Source: Candidatus Phytoplasma vitis
GTDB taxonomy: Bacteria > Bacillota_I > Bacilli_A > Acholeplasmatales > Acholeplasmataceae
Reading direction: 5' to 3'
NCBI GenBank assembly: GCA_023934045.1
Contig: CP097583.1
Location: 1 to 64,000 of the forward strand
Length of the DNA stretch: 64,000 nt
In this document: piece after piece, positions 18,019 through 27,633 of the stretch
How positions within the stretch are numbered: the first letter of the stretch is position 1
Layout: every line of letters begins with the position of its first letter
Position numbers and translations under genes: made by a program
The notes under the pieces: generated by a model
The model's input: only the letters and a program-made list of their open reading frames with translations
Database searches by the model: none
Told to the model about the DNA's origin: nothing

Positions 18019-19080
18019 ATGCTAGAAAAACTTAAAATAATAAAAGAAAAATATTTACTGTTACAAAAAGAAATGTTGAAAGCTGTAAATAATATAGAAA
18101 TTTTAAAAGAAATAAATGAATTAAATAAAATTGTTTCTATTTATGATGAATATCTTATTTTAGAAAAAGAAAAAAATGAAATTACAAAATTAATTTCTAA
18201 AAATAATATAAAAAAAGAAGAAAATGAATTTATTGTTTTATTTAAAGAAGAACAAAAAAATTTAGAAATTAAAATAACAGAAAAATTAAATCAATTAAAA
18301 AAAATATTATTATTTAAAAAAAAAGATAATAACAAAAGCGCTATTATCGAAATTAAAGCAGCAGCTGGAGGAAACGAATCAAATCTGTTTGTGGCTGATT
18401 TATTTCGTGCTTATGTTAAATATGCTGAAAGTAAAAAATGGAGAATAGATGTCCTTAATTTAGTAAATAGTGCTAAAAATGGAATTTCTTCTGTTGAAAT
18501 GATTATTTACGGAGATAATGTTTATTCTTTTTTTAAAAATGAATCAGGAATACATAGAGTTCAAAGAGTTCCTGAAACAGAAAAACGTGGAAGAATTCAT
18601 ACATCTACGATTAAAATTTTAGTGTCTCTTAATGAAGAAGAAAAAAAAATAGATTTAAATTGGAATGATATTAGAGTAGATACATTTAATTCAAGTGGTC
18701 CAGGAGGACAATCAGTAAATACAACTAAATCAGCTGTTCGTTTGACTTATTTACCTACTGGTGATAGTGTGGCCTGTCAAATATTTAAAAGTCAATATCA
18801 AAATAAAGACAAAGCTTTTCAACTATTAAAAAATAAAATTTATAATAAGTTAATATCAAAACAACAACAACAACAAAACGATATTAAAAAAAATTTAATT
18901 GGTAAGGGTGATCGTAGTGCTAAAATAAGAACTTATAATTATGCTCAAAATAGAATTACTGATCATCGTATAAATTTAACTTTACAAAAATTAGATTTTT
19001 TTATGGAAGGAAAAATAGATTTAGTTATTGAACCTTTAAATAACGAATTAGAAAAAAAAATTATCGAAGAAAAAATATAA
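18019..19080 (+). CDS. prfA: Peptide chain release factor 1
   Basis: RF1 recognises UAA and UAG and triggers release. The GGQ loop is intact (SSGPGGQSVNTT), with IKAAAGGNES, FFKNESGIHRVQRVPETEKRGRIHTST and the C-terminal DHRINLTLQKLD. The open frame starts at TTG 17983, but ATG 18019 has CAGGAG nine bases upstream and gives the normal length of about 353 residues. ywlC begins two bases after the stop. The GGQ methyltransferase gene prmC, which often sits between these two, is not here. Confidence 0.95.
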   Translation: MLEKLKIIKEKYLLLQKEMLKAVNNIEILKEINELNKIVSIYDEYLILEKEKNEITKLISKNNIKKEENEFIVLFKEEQKNLEIKITEKLNQLKKILLFKKKDNNKSAIIEIKAAAGGNESNLFVADLFRAYVKYAESKKWRIDVLNLVNSAKNGISSVEMIIYGDNVYSFFKNESGIHRVQRVPETEKRGRIHTSTIKILVSLNEEEKKIDLNWNDIRVDTFNSSGPGGQSVNTTKSAVRLTYLPTGDSVACQIFKSQYQNKDKAFQLLKNKIYNKLISKQQQQQNDIKKNLIGKGDRSAKIRTYNYAQNRITDHRINLTLQKLDFFMEGKIDLVIEPLNNELEKKIIEEKI

Positions 19081-19082
19081 AT

Positions 19083-19634
19083 ATGTTAAAATCCAAAATA
19101 ATTATTTTTCCTACAGATACTGTTTATGGATTAGGTTGCTCCATATATGATCAGGAAAGTTTAAAAAAAATTTATACTATTAAAAAAAGAGATAACAATA
19201 AACCAATAAGTGTTTTGTTTTCTTCTTTAGAACAAATAAAAGAAATAGCGATAATAGATAATAAAGTTGAAAAATTAGCTATTTCTTTTTGGCCTGGACC
19301 ATTAACTATTATTGTCCCAACAACAAAAAAATATTATGATAAAACAAAAGAAAAAAGTATAGGAATTAGAATACCAAATCATTCTCTAGCTTTACAAATT
19401 TTAAACAAAAAAGGACCTTTAAAAGTGACTTCTGTTAATAAAAGCGGAGAACCACCTTTAAATAATTATTTAGAGATTAAAAAACAATATCAAAATAAAG
19501 TTGATTATATTTATCCTAATAACAAAATATTATCAAATATAAGTTCTACTGTTATAGATACCACTTCTCATAAATGGTTTTTGGTAAGAGAAGGTTCTAT
19601 TTCTTTATTAATGATAAATAAAATTATAGATTAA
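19083..19634 (+). CDS. ywlC: Threonylcarbamoyl-AMP synthase (Sua5/YwlC/TsaC family)
   Basis: Makes threonylcarbamoyl-AMP for the t6A37 modification of ANN-decoding tRNAs. Motifs: FPTDTVYGLGCS near the N-terminus, KKRDNNKPISVL, FWPGPLTIIVP and GIRIPNH, then SVNKSGEP. The 183-residue size fits the single-domain YrdC form, without the Sua5 C-terminal domain. Coupled to prfA; its stop overlaps the convergent holA stop. Confidence 0.92.
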   Translation: MLKSKIIIFPTDTVYGLGCSIYDQESLKKIYTIKKRDNNKPISVLFSSLEQIKEIAIIDNKVEKLAISFWPGPLTIIVPTTKKYYDKTKEKSIGIRIPNHSLALQILNKKGPLKVTSVNKSGEPPLNNYLEIKKQYQNKVDYIYPNNKILSNISSTVIDTTSHKWFLVREGSISLLMINKIID

Positions 19635-20608
19635 ATATTTTGTTTTATCAAAAGATATTTTAAAGCGCTTTCGGGATCCATAAATCCTTGTTTAACTTTG
19701 TAATACATTCTAAAAATAATTAAAAATAAATTTTCTATTTTATCCATAGGTAATAATTTAATTTCTTTAATTAAATTCAAAATTTTTGGTAAAGAATATT
19801 GTAAAAGAGTTGATATTTCATCCTCTTTTTTTTTTTCATTTATTAAATGTTGAATCAAAATCATTTCTTGTAATTTTTGTAAAATTTGATAAATAATAAA
19901 CATAGAATTATATTTGTGATTTATCAAATGGTTTAATAAATCAAAATTATTTTTCATTTTTGAATTATTTATAATTGAATTGATAAATAAAAATATATTG
20001 TTGTCTTTAGAAGCAACTAATTGTTTAATTATTTCTATATTTTCAATATTTTTATTTGAACATGATAAATAATATAGTTTAATTTTTTGTATTTCTTCTT
20101 TTAATAATAATAAATTATTTTGAGTGTTTTTAATTAAAAAATAAATAATTTCAGAATTTACAATAAATCCATCTTCTTCGAAAAGTTTTTTAGTATGATT
20201 AATCAAATTTTGATATGATAATTTATTTTGTTTTTCAATAATAAAATAATTATTTATTTTTTCTTGTATATCTGGTGGGAAATTATTATCTTTTTCTTCA
20301 ACTAAATAAAGAATAATATTTTTTATTGGTTCTTTGAAGAAATTTAATAAAAAATTTAAATTTATATTTTTTTTCGAAAATAAAAAAGAAATATTTTTGA
20401 TAAAAAGTACTTTTTTATCATAAAAAAAACAACTAGTATATAATTCTTTAGCAATATTTTTAGCCATTTCGGTATAATTATCTTTTTTAATAGAATAAAA
20501 TAAAAAATTATAATTTTTTTCATGGCATAAACTCTTTAAATTATTTTTAGTTTGCTCTAAAAAAAATTTTTGTTCATAAATAAATAAATTTAAAGAATTA
20601 ATTTTCAC
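19631..20608 (-). CDS. holA: DNA polymerase III delta subunit
   Basis: Delta opens the clamp in the clamp-loader complex. The 325-residue protein is divergent, but order and size fit HolA: an N-terminal AAA-like fold (YEQKFFLEQTKNNLK at the front), a C-terminal collar domain with multiple helices, and the ending YYKVKQGFMDPESALKYLLIKQ, reminiscent of the HolA tail. No Walker A, as expected for delta. The start is GTG 20608 with AAGAGG six bases upstream. Assignment rests on size, position and weak signature. Confidence 0.75.
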   Translation of the reverse strand: MKINSLNLFIYEQKFFLEQTKNNLKSLCHEKNYNFLFYSIKKDNYTEMAKNIAKELYTSCFFYDKKVLFIKNISFLFSKKNINLNFLLNFFKEPIKNIILYLVEEKDNNFPPDIQEKINNYFIIEKQNKLSYQNLINHTKKLFEEDGFIVNSEIIYFLIKNTQNNLLLLKEEIQKIKLYYLSCSNKNIENIEIIKQLVASKDNNIFLFINSIINNSKMKNNFDLLNHLINHKYNSMFIIYQILQKLQEMILIQHLINEKKKEDEISTLLQYSLPKILNLIKEIKLLPMDKIENLFLIIFRMYYKVKQGFMDPESALKYLLIKQNI

Positions 20609-20650
20609 AATAAACCTCTTAATAATAAATTTTTTTAATAGAATATTTAT

Positions 20651-21559
20651 TTAAAAATTATCAATAGCTCTAGGATGGTATTTAAAATATGTTTTTTTTA
20701 AATATTTTTGACTAATATGAGTATAAATTTGAGTAGTCGAAATATCTTCATGTCCTAAAATATTTTGTAAAGTTCTTAAATCTATTCCATTTTCTAATAA
20801 ATGAGTAGCAAAAGAATGTCTTAATGTATGAGGGGAGCATTCGTTTCTTAGATTAGCTTTTTTAGCTATTTTTTTAAAAATTTTGTAACATCCTTGTCTT
20901 GATAAACGTTCTCCTTTTTGATTTAAAAAAACAAATAAACTTGTTTTATTTTTTAAAAAAGTAGAACGTCCTTTTTGTAAATATTTTTTTAATTTTTTAG
21001 AAGAATATTTTGTAACAGGGACTATTCTTTCTTTGTTTCCTTTTCCTATAATAATAATATAAGATTCTTCTAAATATAAATTAGACAAAGTTAAATTTAA
21101 AATTTCTGATATCCTTAAACCTGAACCATACATTAATTCAAAAATAGCTTGATTTCTTAAAGAAATCAAGCTATTTTTATTAGGAATACATTTTAAAAAC
21201 AAAAAAACTTCTTTTAAAGATAAAACTAAAGGTAATTTTTTTTCTATTTTAGGAATTTTTAAAATAAGAGTCACATTATATTTTATTTTTTTTTCTAAAA
21301 ATAAAAAATAATGAAATTTTTTAATAACAATAATTTTTCTAGCTAAACTTTTGCTACTGATATTATAAAAATTAACAATATTTTCTAAAAAAAGAGAAAT
21401 ATCTTTTTGAGTTATTTGATTAGGATCTTTAATATTTAAATTTATTATCATAAAATTTAAATATTGATTTATATCATTGACATAAGCTTCAATAGTGTTC
21501 GCGGATAATAATAATTCATGTTTGATATATAATTTAAATTCTAACAACAAATTTTTCAT
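20651..21559 (-). CDS. xerD: Xer-type tyrosine site-specific recombinase
   Basis: Xer enzymes resolve chromosome dimers; similar recombinases also move elements. The 302-residue protein has an N-terminal SAM-like DNA-binding domain (ANTIEAYVNDINQYLNF) and the C-terminal catalytic domain: ELMYGSGLRISEIL with the first Arg, the Lys in IIGKGNKERIVPV, HTLRHSFATHLLENG, LGHEDISTTQIYTH with the Tyr nucleophile. XerC versus XerD cannot be separated by eye. Located between holA and a YitT gene, with no element ends seen beside it. Confidence 0.85.
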   Translation of the reverse strand: MKNLLLEFKLYIKHELLLSANTIEAYVNDINQYLNFMIINLNIKDPNQITQKDISLFLENIVNFYNISSKSLARKIIVIKKFHYFLFLEKKIKYNVTLILKIPKIEKKLPLVLSLKEVFLFLKCIPNKNSLISLRNQAIFELMYGSGLRISEILNLTLSNLYLEESYIIIIGKGNKERIVPVTKYSSKKLKKYLQKGRSTFLKNKTSLFVFLNQKGERLSRQGCYKIFKKIAKKANLRNECSPHTLRHSFATHLLENGIDLRTLQNILGHEDISTTQIYTHISQKYLKKTYFKYHPRAIDNF

Positions 21560-21598
21560 TATTATAATTGTAAACTTTCTCTAATATCGAAAATTTTA

Positions 21599-22381
21599 TT
21601 ATTTTCTAATAAATTTTAAATTTATTTTATTCAATGTAATATATATAATAAGTGAGTTCACAGCTAATTTAATAAAGGTTAATAATAAAGAAACTAAATG
21701 TATGTTTCTATCCCAAATAGATAAAAAAATAATAGAAAAGATAGCTATAAAAAAGTTCAATACATTAATTGATGTGGATATAGTTTGATTTTTATAAATA
21801 ACTAAATATTTAGCAATAATATCTATTCCACCCGTGGAACTACCAATATTGATACACATACCAATAGCAAATGACGAAAAAATAGATACAATTATAACCC
21901 TTAATAAAGATTTCCAAATGCCACAATTTTTTGGTATCCAACCAAAACAATAACTCCAAGAATTTAACATTCCTTTAGGATTATTTATTAAATAAGTTAA
22001 TATAAATAAAAAAACAAAAAAACCGATAATATTAATCAAAGAATTTAAACTAAATTTCAAATCTAATTTAGGGAAAGAAATAAAAACAAATAAAAATACA
22101 TTTACAACAGCAAAAAAACAAGCCGCAAACCACCCATTAAAAGATTCGTTTTGGATTTGAAAAACACTTTTTAAAATTTTGGCAATAGCATCTCCGATAC
22201 CATGAATACCTGTAGTATACAACTTAATATCATAATCACCGCTCATCAAAATAACATCAATAAAAGTATATAAAAACATTAAAAACAATGAAATAAGAAC
22301 TATTGTTATATTATATTTTGTTAAAAATTTATCATCATGATTTATATTCATTTTTGGAATATTTTGGCCTTTTTCCAACAT
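21599..22381 (-). CDS. YitT family membrane protein
   Basis: The 260-residue protein has five to six membrane helices and the conserved loop NIGSSTGGIDIIAKYL of the YitT/DUF161 family (the usual form is xGxSTGGxDxxA). It lacks the C-terminal ACT-like cytosolic domain of many YitT proteins, ending after the last helix. A less conserved relative is at 11292-12155. Function is not established. Confidence 0.85.
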   Translation of the reverse strand: MLEKGQNIPKMNINHDDKFLTKYNITIVLISLFLMFLYTFIDVILMSGDYDIKLYTTGIHGIGDAIAKILKSVFQIQNESFNGWFAACFFAVVNVFLFVFISFPKLDLKFSLNSLINIIGFFVFLFILTYLINNPKGMLNSWSYCFGWIPKNCGIWKSLLRVIIVSIFSSFAIGMCINIGSSTGGIDIIAKYLVIYKNQTISTSINVLNFFIAIFSIIFLSIWDRNIHLVSLLLTFIKLAVNSLIIYITLNKINLKFIRK

Positions 22382-22416
22382 ATTAATTTTATATTTTCCA
22401 TATTCTAATTATTTTA

Positions 22417-25173
22417 TTATTTAAAAAAATTTAAACAACGATTACATAATTGTTCTAAATCTTTATTTTCTATAACATTCCAACATCTAGGACAAGTATT
22501 CCCTAAGGCTGGTATGATTTTAATCTCAAAAATTTCTGATTTTATTATGTCTAATTGTGATACGATTAATAATTGATGTAATTTATCTTTAATTTCTAAA
22601 ACATTCAGCATTTCAATATATTTTAATGGTAATTTTAAAATTAATTTAGCTTGCAAAGATTTATTAATAATTTTATTTATTCTTGATTCTTCTAATTGTT
22701 TTAAAATTTGCTCTCTAAAAGCAAAAAATAATTTATAATGAGTTTGTTTTTGTTCTATATCTATCTTTTGAGAATAAAGAGATATCCATTCTTCTAATTC
22801 TTTTTTTTGAGGAATTGATTCTAAATAAATATCTTCTTTTTGAGCGAAAGATAAATTTTGATATATTTCCGAAGTAGTATGCGGAATAATAGGAGTTAAA
22901 ATTTTTAAAAAAGAAATTAAAAGATCGTATATAGTAGATTGAATTACATTTCTTTCCCAATTATTTTCTTTTTCGATATATAAAATATCTTTGCTAAAAT
23001 CTAGATAAAAAGCACTCATTTTATTTGAAATAAATGGATATAATAAACTTAAAATTTGATCAAAATTATAATTTTCGTAATATTCTATTATCTTAAGAAA
23101 AATATCTTGAAATTCTAAAATAAATAATTTATGAAATAAAGGTCTTTTTTCGAAAGAAACATAACATTCTTTAGAAGGATCGAATTTATTTAAATTACCT
23201 AACATAAAACGAAAAGTGTTTCTGATTTTTTTATATTTTTCTTCTATTTGTTTTAAGATAGCATCATCTAATTTAACATCTACATTATAACTAATATTAG
23301 CTACCCATAATCTTAAAATATCCGCTCCTTTTTGTTTTATAATTTGTAAAGGATCAACGACATTATTTAATGATTTACTCATTTTTTGTCCTTTTCCGTC
23401 TAAAACAAAACCATGTGTAATAATTGTTTTATAAGGTGCTTTTTTAAAAGCAGCTACAGAAGTAATTAAAGAAGAATTAAACCAACCACGATATTGATCT
23501 GCGCCTTCTAAATAAACATCAGCAGTTATGAAATCATTATTTGTTTTTTGAAAAGTACTATAAGAAGTTCCTGAATCAAACCAAACATCCATAATGTCTG
23601 TTTCTTTATGGAAAATATTATTAGGGCTTTTTTTGTTTTTATAATTAGGAGGTAATAATTTTGAAGCTTCCCATTCAAACCAAATTTCTTTACCATTTTT
23701 TCTTATTAAATCAGAAACATGTTTAATTAAAAATTCATCTAAAATAGGTTGTTCATCTTCTGTATAAAAAATCGGAATTGGAACACCCCAATTTCTTTGA
23801 CGACTTATTACCCAATCATTTCTATCTTTAATCATGTTATGTATTTTAATTTTGCCCCATTGAGGAACCCATTTAATGTTTTTAATTTCAAATAATAATT
23901 GTTCTTTAATTTTTTCAATATTTAAAAACCACTGAGGAATAGCTAAAAACACAACTGGTTTTTTAGTTCTTTCGTCATGTGGATAAGAATGGTTTAATAT
24001 TGTTGAATTAATTAAAAGATTATTTTTTTTTAAATCTGAAACAATAATATTATTAGCTTTTTCATAAAAAAGACCTTTATATTTTCCTGAAATTTCAGTC
24101 ATTAAACCTTTTTTATCAATACTTAATAAAATATCTAATTTATATTTTTCACTTAATAAAAAATCATCATGACCATGTCCTGGAGCTATATGAACTAAAC
24201 CTGTACCTTCTGTATCCGAAACAAAAGTATCTAAAACAATTTTATTTTGTTTATTGAAAAGTTTATTTTCATATACAAAATTATTTAAAAAACTACCTTT
24301 AAAAGTTTTTATTATTTCTATCTTTTGCCAATCAAATTTTTCTTTTAAATTATTTAAAACTGAAGCACCTATAATATATTTATCATTATTAATTTTTATT
24401 AAGTGATAATCTTTATTAGGATGTGCACAAATAGCTACATTGGCTGGTAAAGTCCAAGGAGTTGTTGTCCAAACTAATAATTTAACATCTTGAAAAATAT
24501 CTTCTTTTGTATTTGATTTAACAAGAGGAAAAAGCACAAAAATAGAAAGTGTTTGATGATTTTTATATTCTATTTCCGATTCAGCCAAAACAGATTGTAA
24601 AAAAGGAGACCAATAAATAGGTTTTAATTTTTTAAAAATTAATTTTTTAGTAATCATTTTACCAAAAATATTTATTTGGTCAGCTATAAAAGAATTATTT
24701 AAAGTTAAATAAGGTTTTTCCCATTGACCTAAAACACCTAATCTTTGGAAATTTTTTTTCTGTTTTTGTACAAAATCTACAGCTATTTCTTGACATTTAT
24801 TTAAAAAATCTTTTTTAGAAGATAATTTATCTTTAGAATATTTTTTTAATATAACTGTTTCAATAGGAAGACCGTGGCAATCCCATCCTGGAACATAAGG
24901 AGCATAAAAACCTTGCATTGTTTTAAAACGTACAATAAAATCTTTTAAAATTTTATTTAAAGCGTGTCCGATATGAATATTTCCATTAGCATAAGGAGGA
25001 CCATCATGAAGAAAAAAAGAAATATTATTTTTATTTTTTTCTAAAACTTTGTCATATAATTTAATATTTTTCCATTTATTTTGTATATCAATTTCTTTTT
25101 GACTTAAATTACCTTTCATAGGAAAATTTGTCAAAGGCATTAACAAAGTTTCTTTATAATCTTTATTTATCAT
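22417..25173 (-). CDS. ileS: Isoleucyl-tRNA synthetase
   Basis: Charges tRNA-Ile. The 918-residue protein carries the HIGH motif in HDGPPYANGNIHIGHALNK, the editing domain (TTTPWTLPANVAI and GTGLVHIAPGHGHDD), the KMSKS in KGQKMSKSLNNVVDP, ADQYRGWFNSSL, and a C-terminal zinc finger CPRCWNV...CNRC. ATG 25173 has AAGAGAG upstream; a later Met (MPLTNFPMKGNL) is an alternative start. Full length with no frameshift. Confidence 0.97.
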   Translation of the reverse strand: MINKDYKETLLMPLTNFPMKGNLSQKEIDIQNKWKNIKLYDKVLEKNKNNISFFLHDGPPYANGNIHIGHALNKILKDFIVRFKTMQGFYAPYVPGWDCHGLPIETVILKKYSKDKLSSKKDFLNKCQEIAVDFVQKQKKNFQRLGVLGQWEKPYLTLNNSFIADQINIFGKMITKKLIFKKLKPIYWSPFLQSVLAESEIEYKNHQTLSIFVLFPLVKSNTKEDIFQDVKLLVWTTTPWTLPANVAICAHPNKDYHLIKINNDKYIIGASVLNNLKEKFDWQKIEIIKTFKGSFLNNFVYENKLFNKQNKIVLDTFVSDTEGTGLVHIAPGHGHDDFLLSEKYKLDILLSIDKKGLMTEISGKYKGLFYEKANNIIVSDLKKNNLLINSTILNHSYPHDERTKKPVVFLAIPQWFLNIEKIKEQLLFEIKNIKWVPQWGKIKIHNMIKDRNDWVISRQRNWGVPIPIFYTEDEQPILDEFLIKHVSDLIRKNGKEIWFEWEASKLLPPNYKNKKSPNNIFHKETDIMDVWFDSGTSYSTFQKTNNDFITADVYLEGADQYRGWFNSSLITSVAAFKKAPYKTIITHGFVLDGKGQKMSKSLNNVVDPLQIIKQKGADILRLWVANISYNVDVKLDDAILKQIEEKYKKIRNTFRFMLGNLNKFDPSKECYVSFEKRPLFHKLFILEFQDIFLKIIEYYENYNFDQILSLLYPFISNKMSAFYLDFSKDILYIEKENNWERNVIQSTIYDLLISFLKILTPIIPHTTSEIYQNLSFAQKEDIYLESIPQKKELEEWISLYSQKIDIEQKQTHYKLFFAFREQILKQLEESRINKIINKSLQAKLILKLPLKYIEMLNVLEIKDKLHQLLIVSQLDIIKSEIFEIKIIPALGNTCPRCWNVIENKDLEQLCNRCLNFFK

Positions 25174-25227
25174 AATACTCTCTTTTAATTAAAATTGTAT
25201 AAAAATTTACAGATATCTTATTATTTT

Positions 25228-26331
25228 TTATTTAGAAACATTAAAATAAAAAGTAATAATATCTCCATCTTGAACTAAATAATTTTTTCCTTCTAATCTT
25301 AATTTACCGTTTTCTTTAACTTTGATAAAATTAGGAGCGTTAACTAAATCTACATAATTACAAACTTCTGCTTTAATAAAACCTCTTTGAAAATCACTAT
25401 GAATTATACCACCACATTCTGGAGCAGTCATTCCTTTCAAAAAAGGCCATGCTTTTGTTTCTTTTTTTCCTGAAGTAAAGTAAGTGTTTAAACCTAATAG
25501 TTTATAACTTTTTTGAATAATTTCTTGTAAAGCGCTATTTTTTAAATTATACATAGATAAAAAATTTTTTTGTTCTTCTTTATTTAAAAGAGATAATTCT
25601 TTTTCTAACAAAATACAAACAGGTATAAATTCTCTTCCTTTTGTTTGACTATGTGTGCACATTTGTTTATAAAAAAAATTATTTGTTAAATATGATAAAT
25701 CTTTTTCTTGAAAATTACCAATATAAATCATAGGTTTTGAAGATAATAAATTAAAATTTTTAATTATTTTTAATTCTTCTTTATTCCAACTAATTTGAGA
25801 AATATTAATATCTTTTTCTAAATAGGATTTTAATTTATTTAATATTTCTTCTTCTTCTAAAACTTCTTTATTTAAAGAAGATTTTTTTTGTTTATTAATT
25901 TTGGATAAACGTTTTGTGATTTGTTCTAAATCAGAAAGAATTAATTCTGTTTCAATAATAGAACTGTCTTCGATAGGATCTACTTTATCATTAACATGAA
26001 TAATATTTGGATCTTCAAAACATTTAACTACATGACAAATAGCATCCACATCTCTAATATGTGTTAAAAATTGATTTCCTAAACCTTCGCCTTTAGAGGC
26101 GTTTTTAACTAAACCTGCAATATCTATAAATTGGATTTGGGTTGTTATAATTTTTTGAGATTGTGAAAAATTAGCTAAAAAATCAAGACGTTCATCTTGA
26201 ACAGCTACAACACCGATATTAGGTTGAATAGTAGCAAAAGGATAATTAGCTTCTAAAACTTTCATATTTGTTATAGCGTTAAATAAAGTTGATTTCCCTA
26301 CATTAGGTAAACCTACTATTCCGACTTTCAT
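25228..26331 (-). CDS. ychF: Ribosome-associated GTPase/ATPase YchF (OBG family)
   Basis: The 367-residue protein has P-loop GLPNVGKSTLFNAIT at the start, DIAGLVKNASKGEGLGN for switch and G3, followed by a coiled-coil-like insertion and the C-terminal TGS domain (FIKAEVCNYVDLV and YLVQDGDIITFYF). NxxE replaces the canonical NKxD, as in other YchF, which bind ATP. It lies 54 bp upstream of ileS on the same strand. Confidence 0.95.
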   Translation of the reverse strand: MKVGIVGLPNVGKSTLFNAITNMKVLEANYPFATIQPNIGVVAVQDERLDFLANFSQSQKIITTQIQFIDIAGLVKNASKGEGLGNQFLTHIRDVDAICHVVKCFEDPNIIHVNDKVDPIEDSSIIETELILSDLEQITKRLSKINKQKKSSLNKEVLEEEEILNKLKSYLEKDINISQISWNKEELKIIKNFNLLSSKPMIYIGNFQEKDLSYLTNNFFYKQMCTHSQTKGREFIPVCILLEKELSLLNKEEQKNFLSMYNLKNSALQEIIQKSYKLLGLNTYFTSGKKETKAWPFLKGMTAPECGGIIHSDFQRGFIKAEVCNYVDLVNAPNFIKVKENGKLRLEGKNYLVQDGDIITFYFNVSK

Positions 26332-27016
26332 AATTTTAATTATTAACCTTTTTAATTTTTAAATATATTTTTTATTTTGTTCATTTATTTATTATTTTTT
26401 TAAAAAAATAATAAATATAAATAATTTATTTTTTACGATATTCTAATATTTTTTTGAACTAATTTCTAAAATAATTTATATCATTTAAAATATATAATAT
26501 ATATACATATTTTACTTTAAAAAATATTTTTTTTAATTATATTTATAATATTTTTTTAAATTTAATTTAATATTTATCTTTATAAAAAAATATTTTTAAT
26601 AATTTTAATATTTGTAAATTCAAATTTATTAAAAATATTTAAAATTAATTAATTTTTTTAAAATTTGTTAAATTTATTATTATAATATATTTAATTTATT
26701 ATTATATTTATTATTATAATAATTTAGATAAATATTTTAAGCATTACTTTTTAAAAATTATTCCAATTATTTTTTTATTTTATTTTTAGTTTATTTTATT
26801 ATTAATTTATATTTTAAATATATTAAAAATAAATATAAAAAAGGCTAAAAATGAATATGGTAATTAAAAATAAATATTTTTTATTAGGTTTTTTGAATTT
26901 TGGTTCTTCAGCATTATTTTGTTTTTTAATATATTATTTGAATAAAATCAACTTTATTAGATAAAAACTTCATTTTATTTTAAAAAAATAAATAAAATTA
27001 TTAATTTAAAAAATAT
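26332..27016. other. AT-rich spacer with one small membrane frame
   Basis: Very A/T-rich, with repeated TTATTATAATA runs. The only supported frame is the short one at 26851-26964; no RNA gene was recognised. Confidence 0.4.
26851..26964 (+). CDS. Small hydrophobic protein (37 residues)
   Basis: Begins MNMVIKNKYFLLGFLNFG and consists mainly of one likely membrane helix followed by a basic tail. AAGG sits about seven bases before the ATG. It lies upstream of a decayed gene and could be a single-pass peptide or the front part of that former gene. Low certainty that it is expressed. Confidence 0.35.
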   Translation: MNMVIKNKYFLLGFLNFGSSALFCFLIYYLNKINFIR

Positions 27017-27401
27017 AATAAAGTTGCAATTATAAGAAATTTTAATTTTCATAATGAAATTTATAAATATGAACGATTTACTATAAATCAATTATTTACT
27101 AAAAAAATTTATGATTTTTATAATAAAAAACATCTTTAATTAATCAATAGTGTTATTAAAGAAATTAAAAATTACTTCATCTATATAGTAATGAAGACAT
27201 AAATAAAAAAATATTAATATGAAATATTGAATTCAAAATGTTGAATCAAGATATTATTATCGAAGAATAATTAATTCGTAAAAAATTTTAAAAAAATAAA
27301 TATTTTGTATTAAAAATAATTAATCGGTTGTTAAAAAAAGATAATAAAGAGGAATTGTTTTTGCGAAAAAAAGATAAAATAAATAAAATAATAAATTTAT
27401 A
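27017..27401 (+). pseudogene. Decayed hypothetical gene
   Basis: Segments read as protein in changing frames: NKVAIIRNFNFHNEIYKYERF, then EDINKKILI, IEFKMLNQDIIIEE, FVLKIINRLLKKDNKEELF and LRKKDKINKIINL to a stop. Stops and frameshifts interrupt the run, but amino-acid composition and codon use resemble the intact genes, so this looks like a gene in decay. The parent family was not recognised. Confidence 0.55.
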
Positions 27402-27480
27402 AACAATTTTTAATTTATTATATAAAAGCAATAATAATTAAAAAAATATAATTTAAATTATTATTTATAAAAAATAATTA

Positions 27481-27509
27481 TTGTTAATAAAATAGACATA
27501 AATTATATT
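27481..27509 (+). promoter_or_regulatory. Possible promoter of the triple-repeat surface protein
   Basis: TTGTTA, 17-bp spacer, TATATT; about 125 bp before the start codon. Both boxes are weak in this AT-rich background. Confidence 0.35.
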
Positions 27510-27633
27510 ATTTTTTCATTTTTCATTTGATTATAAAAAATTTTTTTATTTAAAATTATTTAAAATAATAAAAATTTTATTTAATATATTATTTCAAAAT
27601 ACATTTTAATGAAAGGTTTAAAATATAACATAA

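Noticed and set aside
20651-21559. Considered as an integrase of a mobile unit
   Set aside because: No attachment sites, inverted ends or cargo genes were seen beside it; a housekeeping Xer role is simpler.
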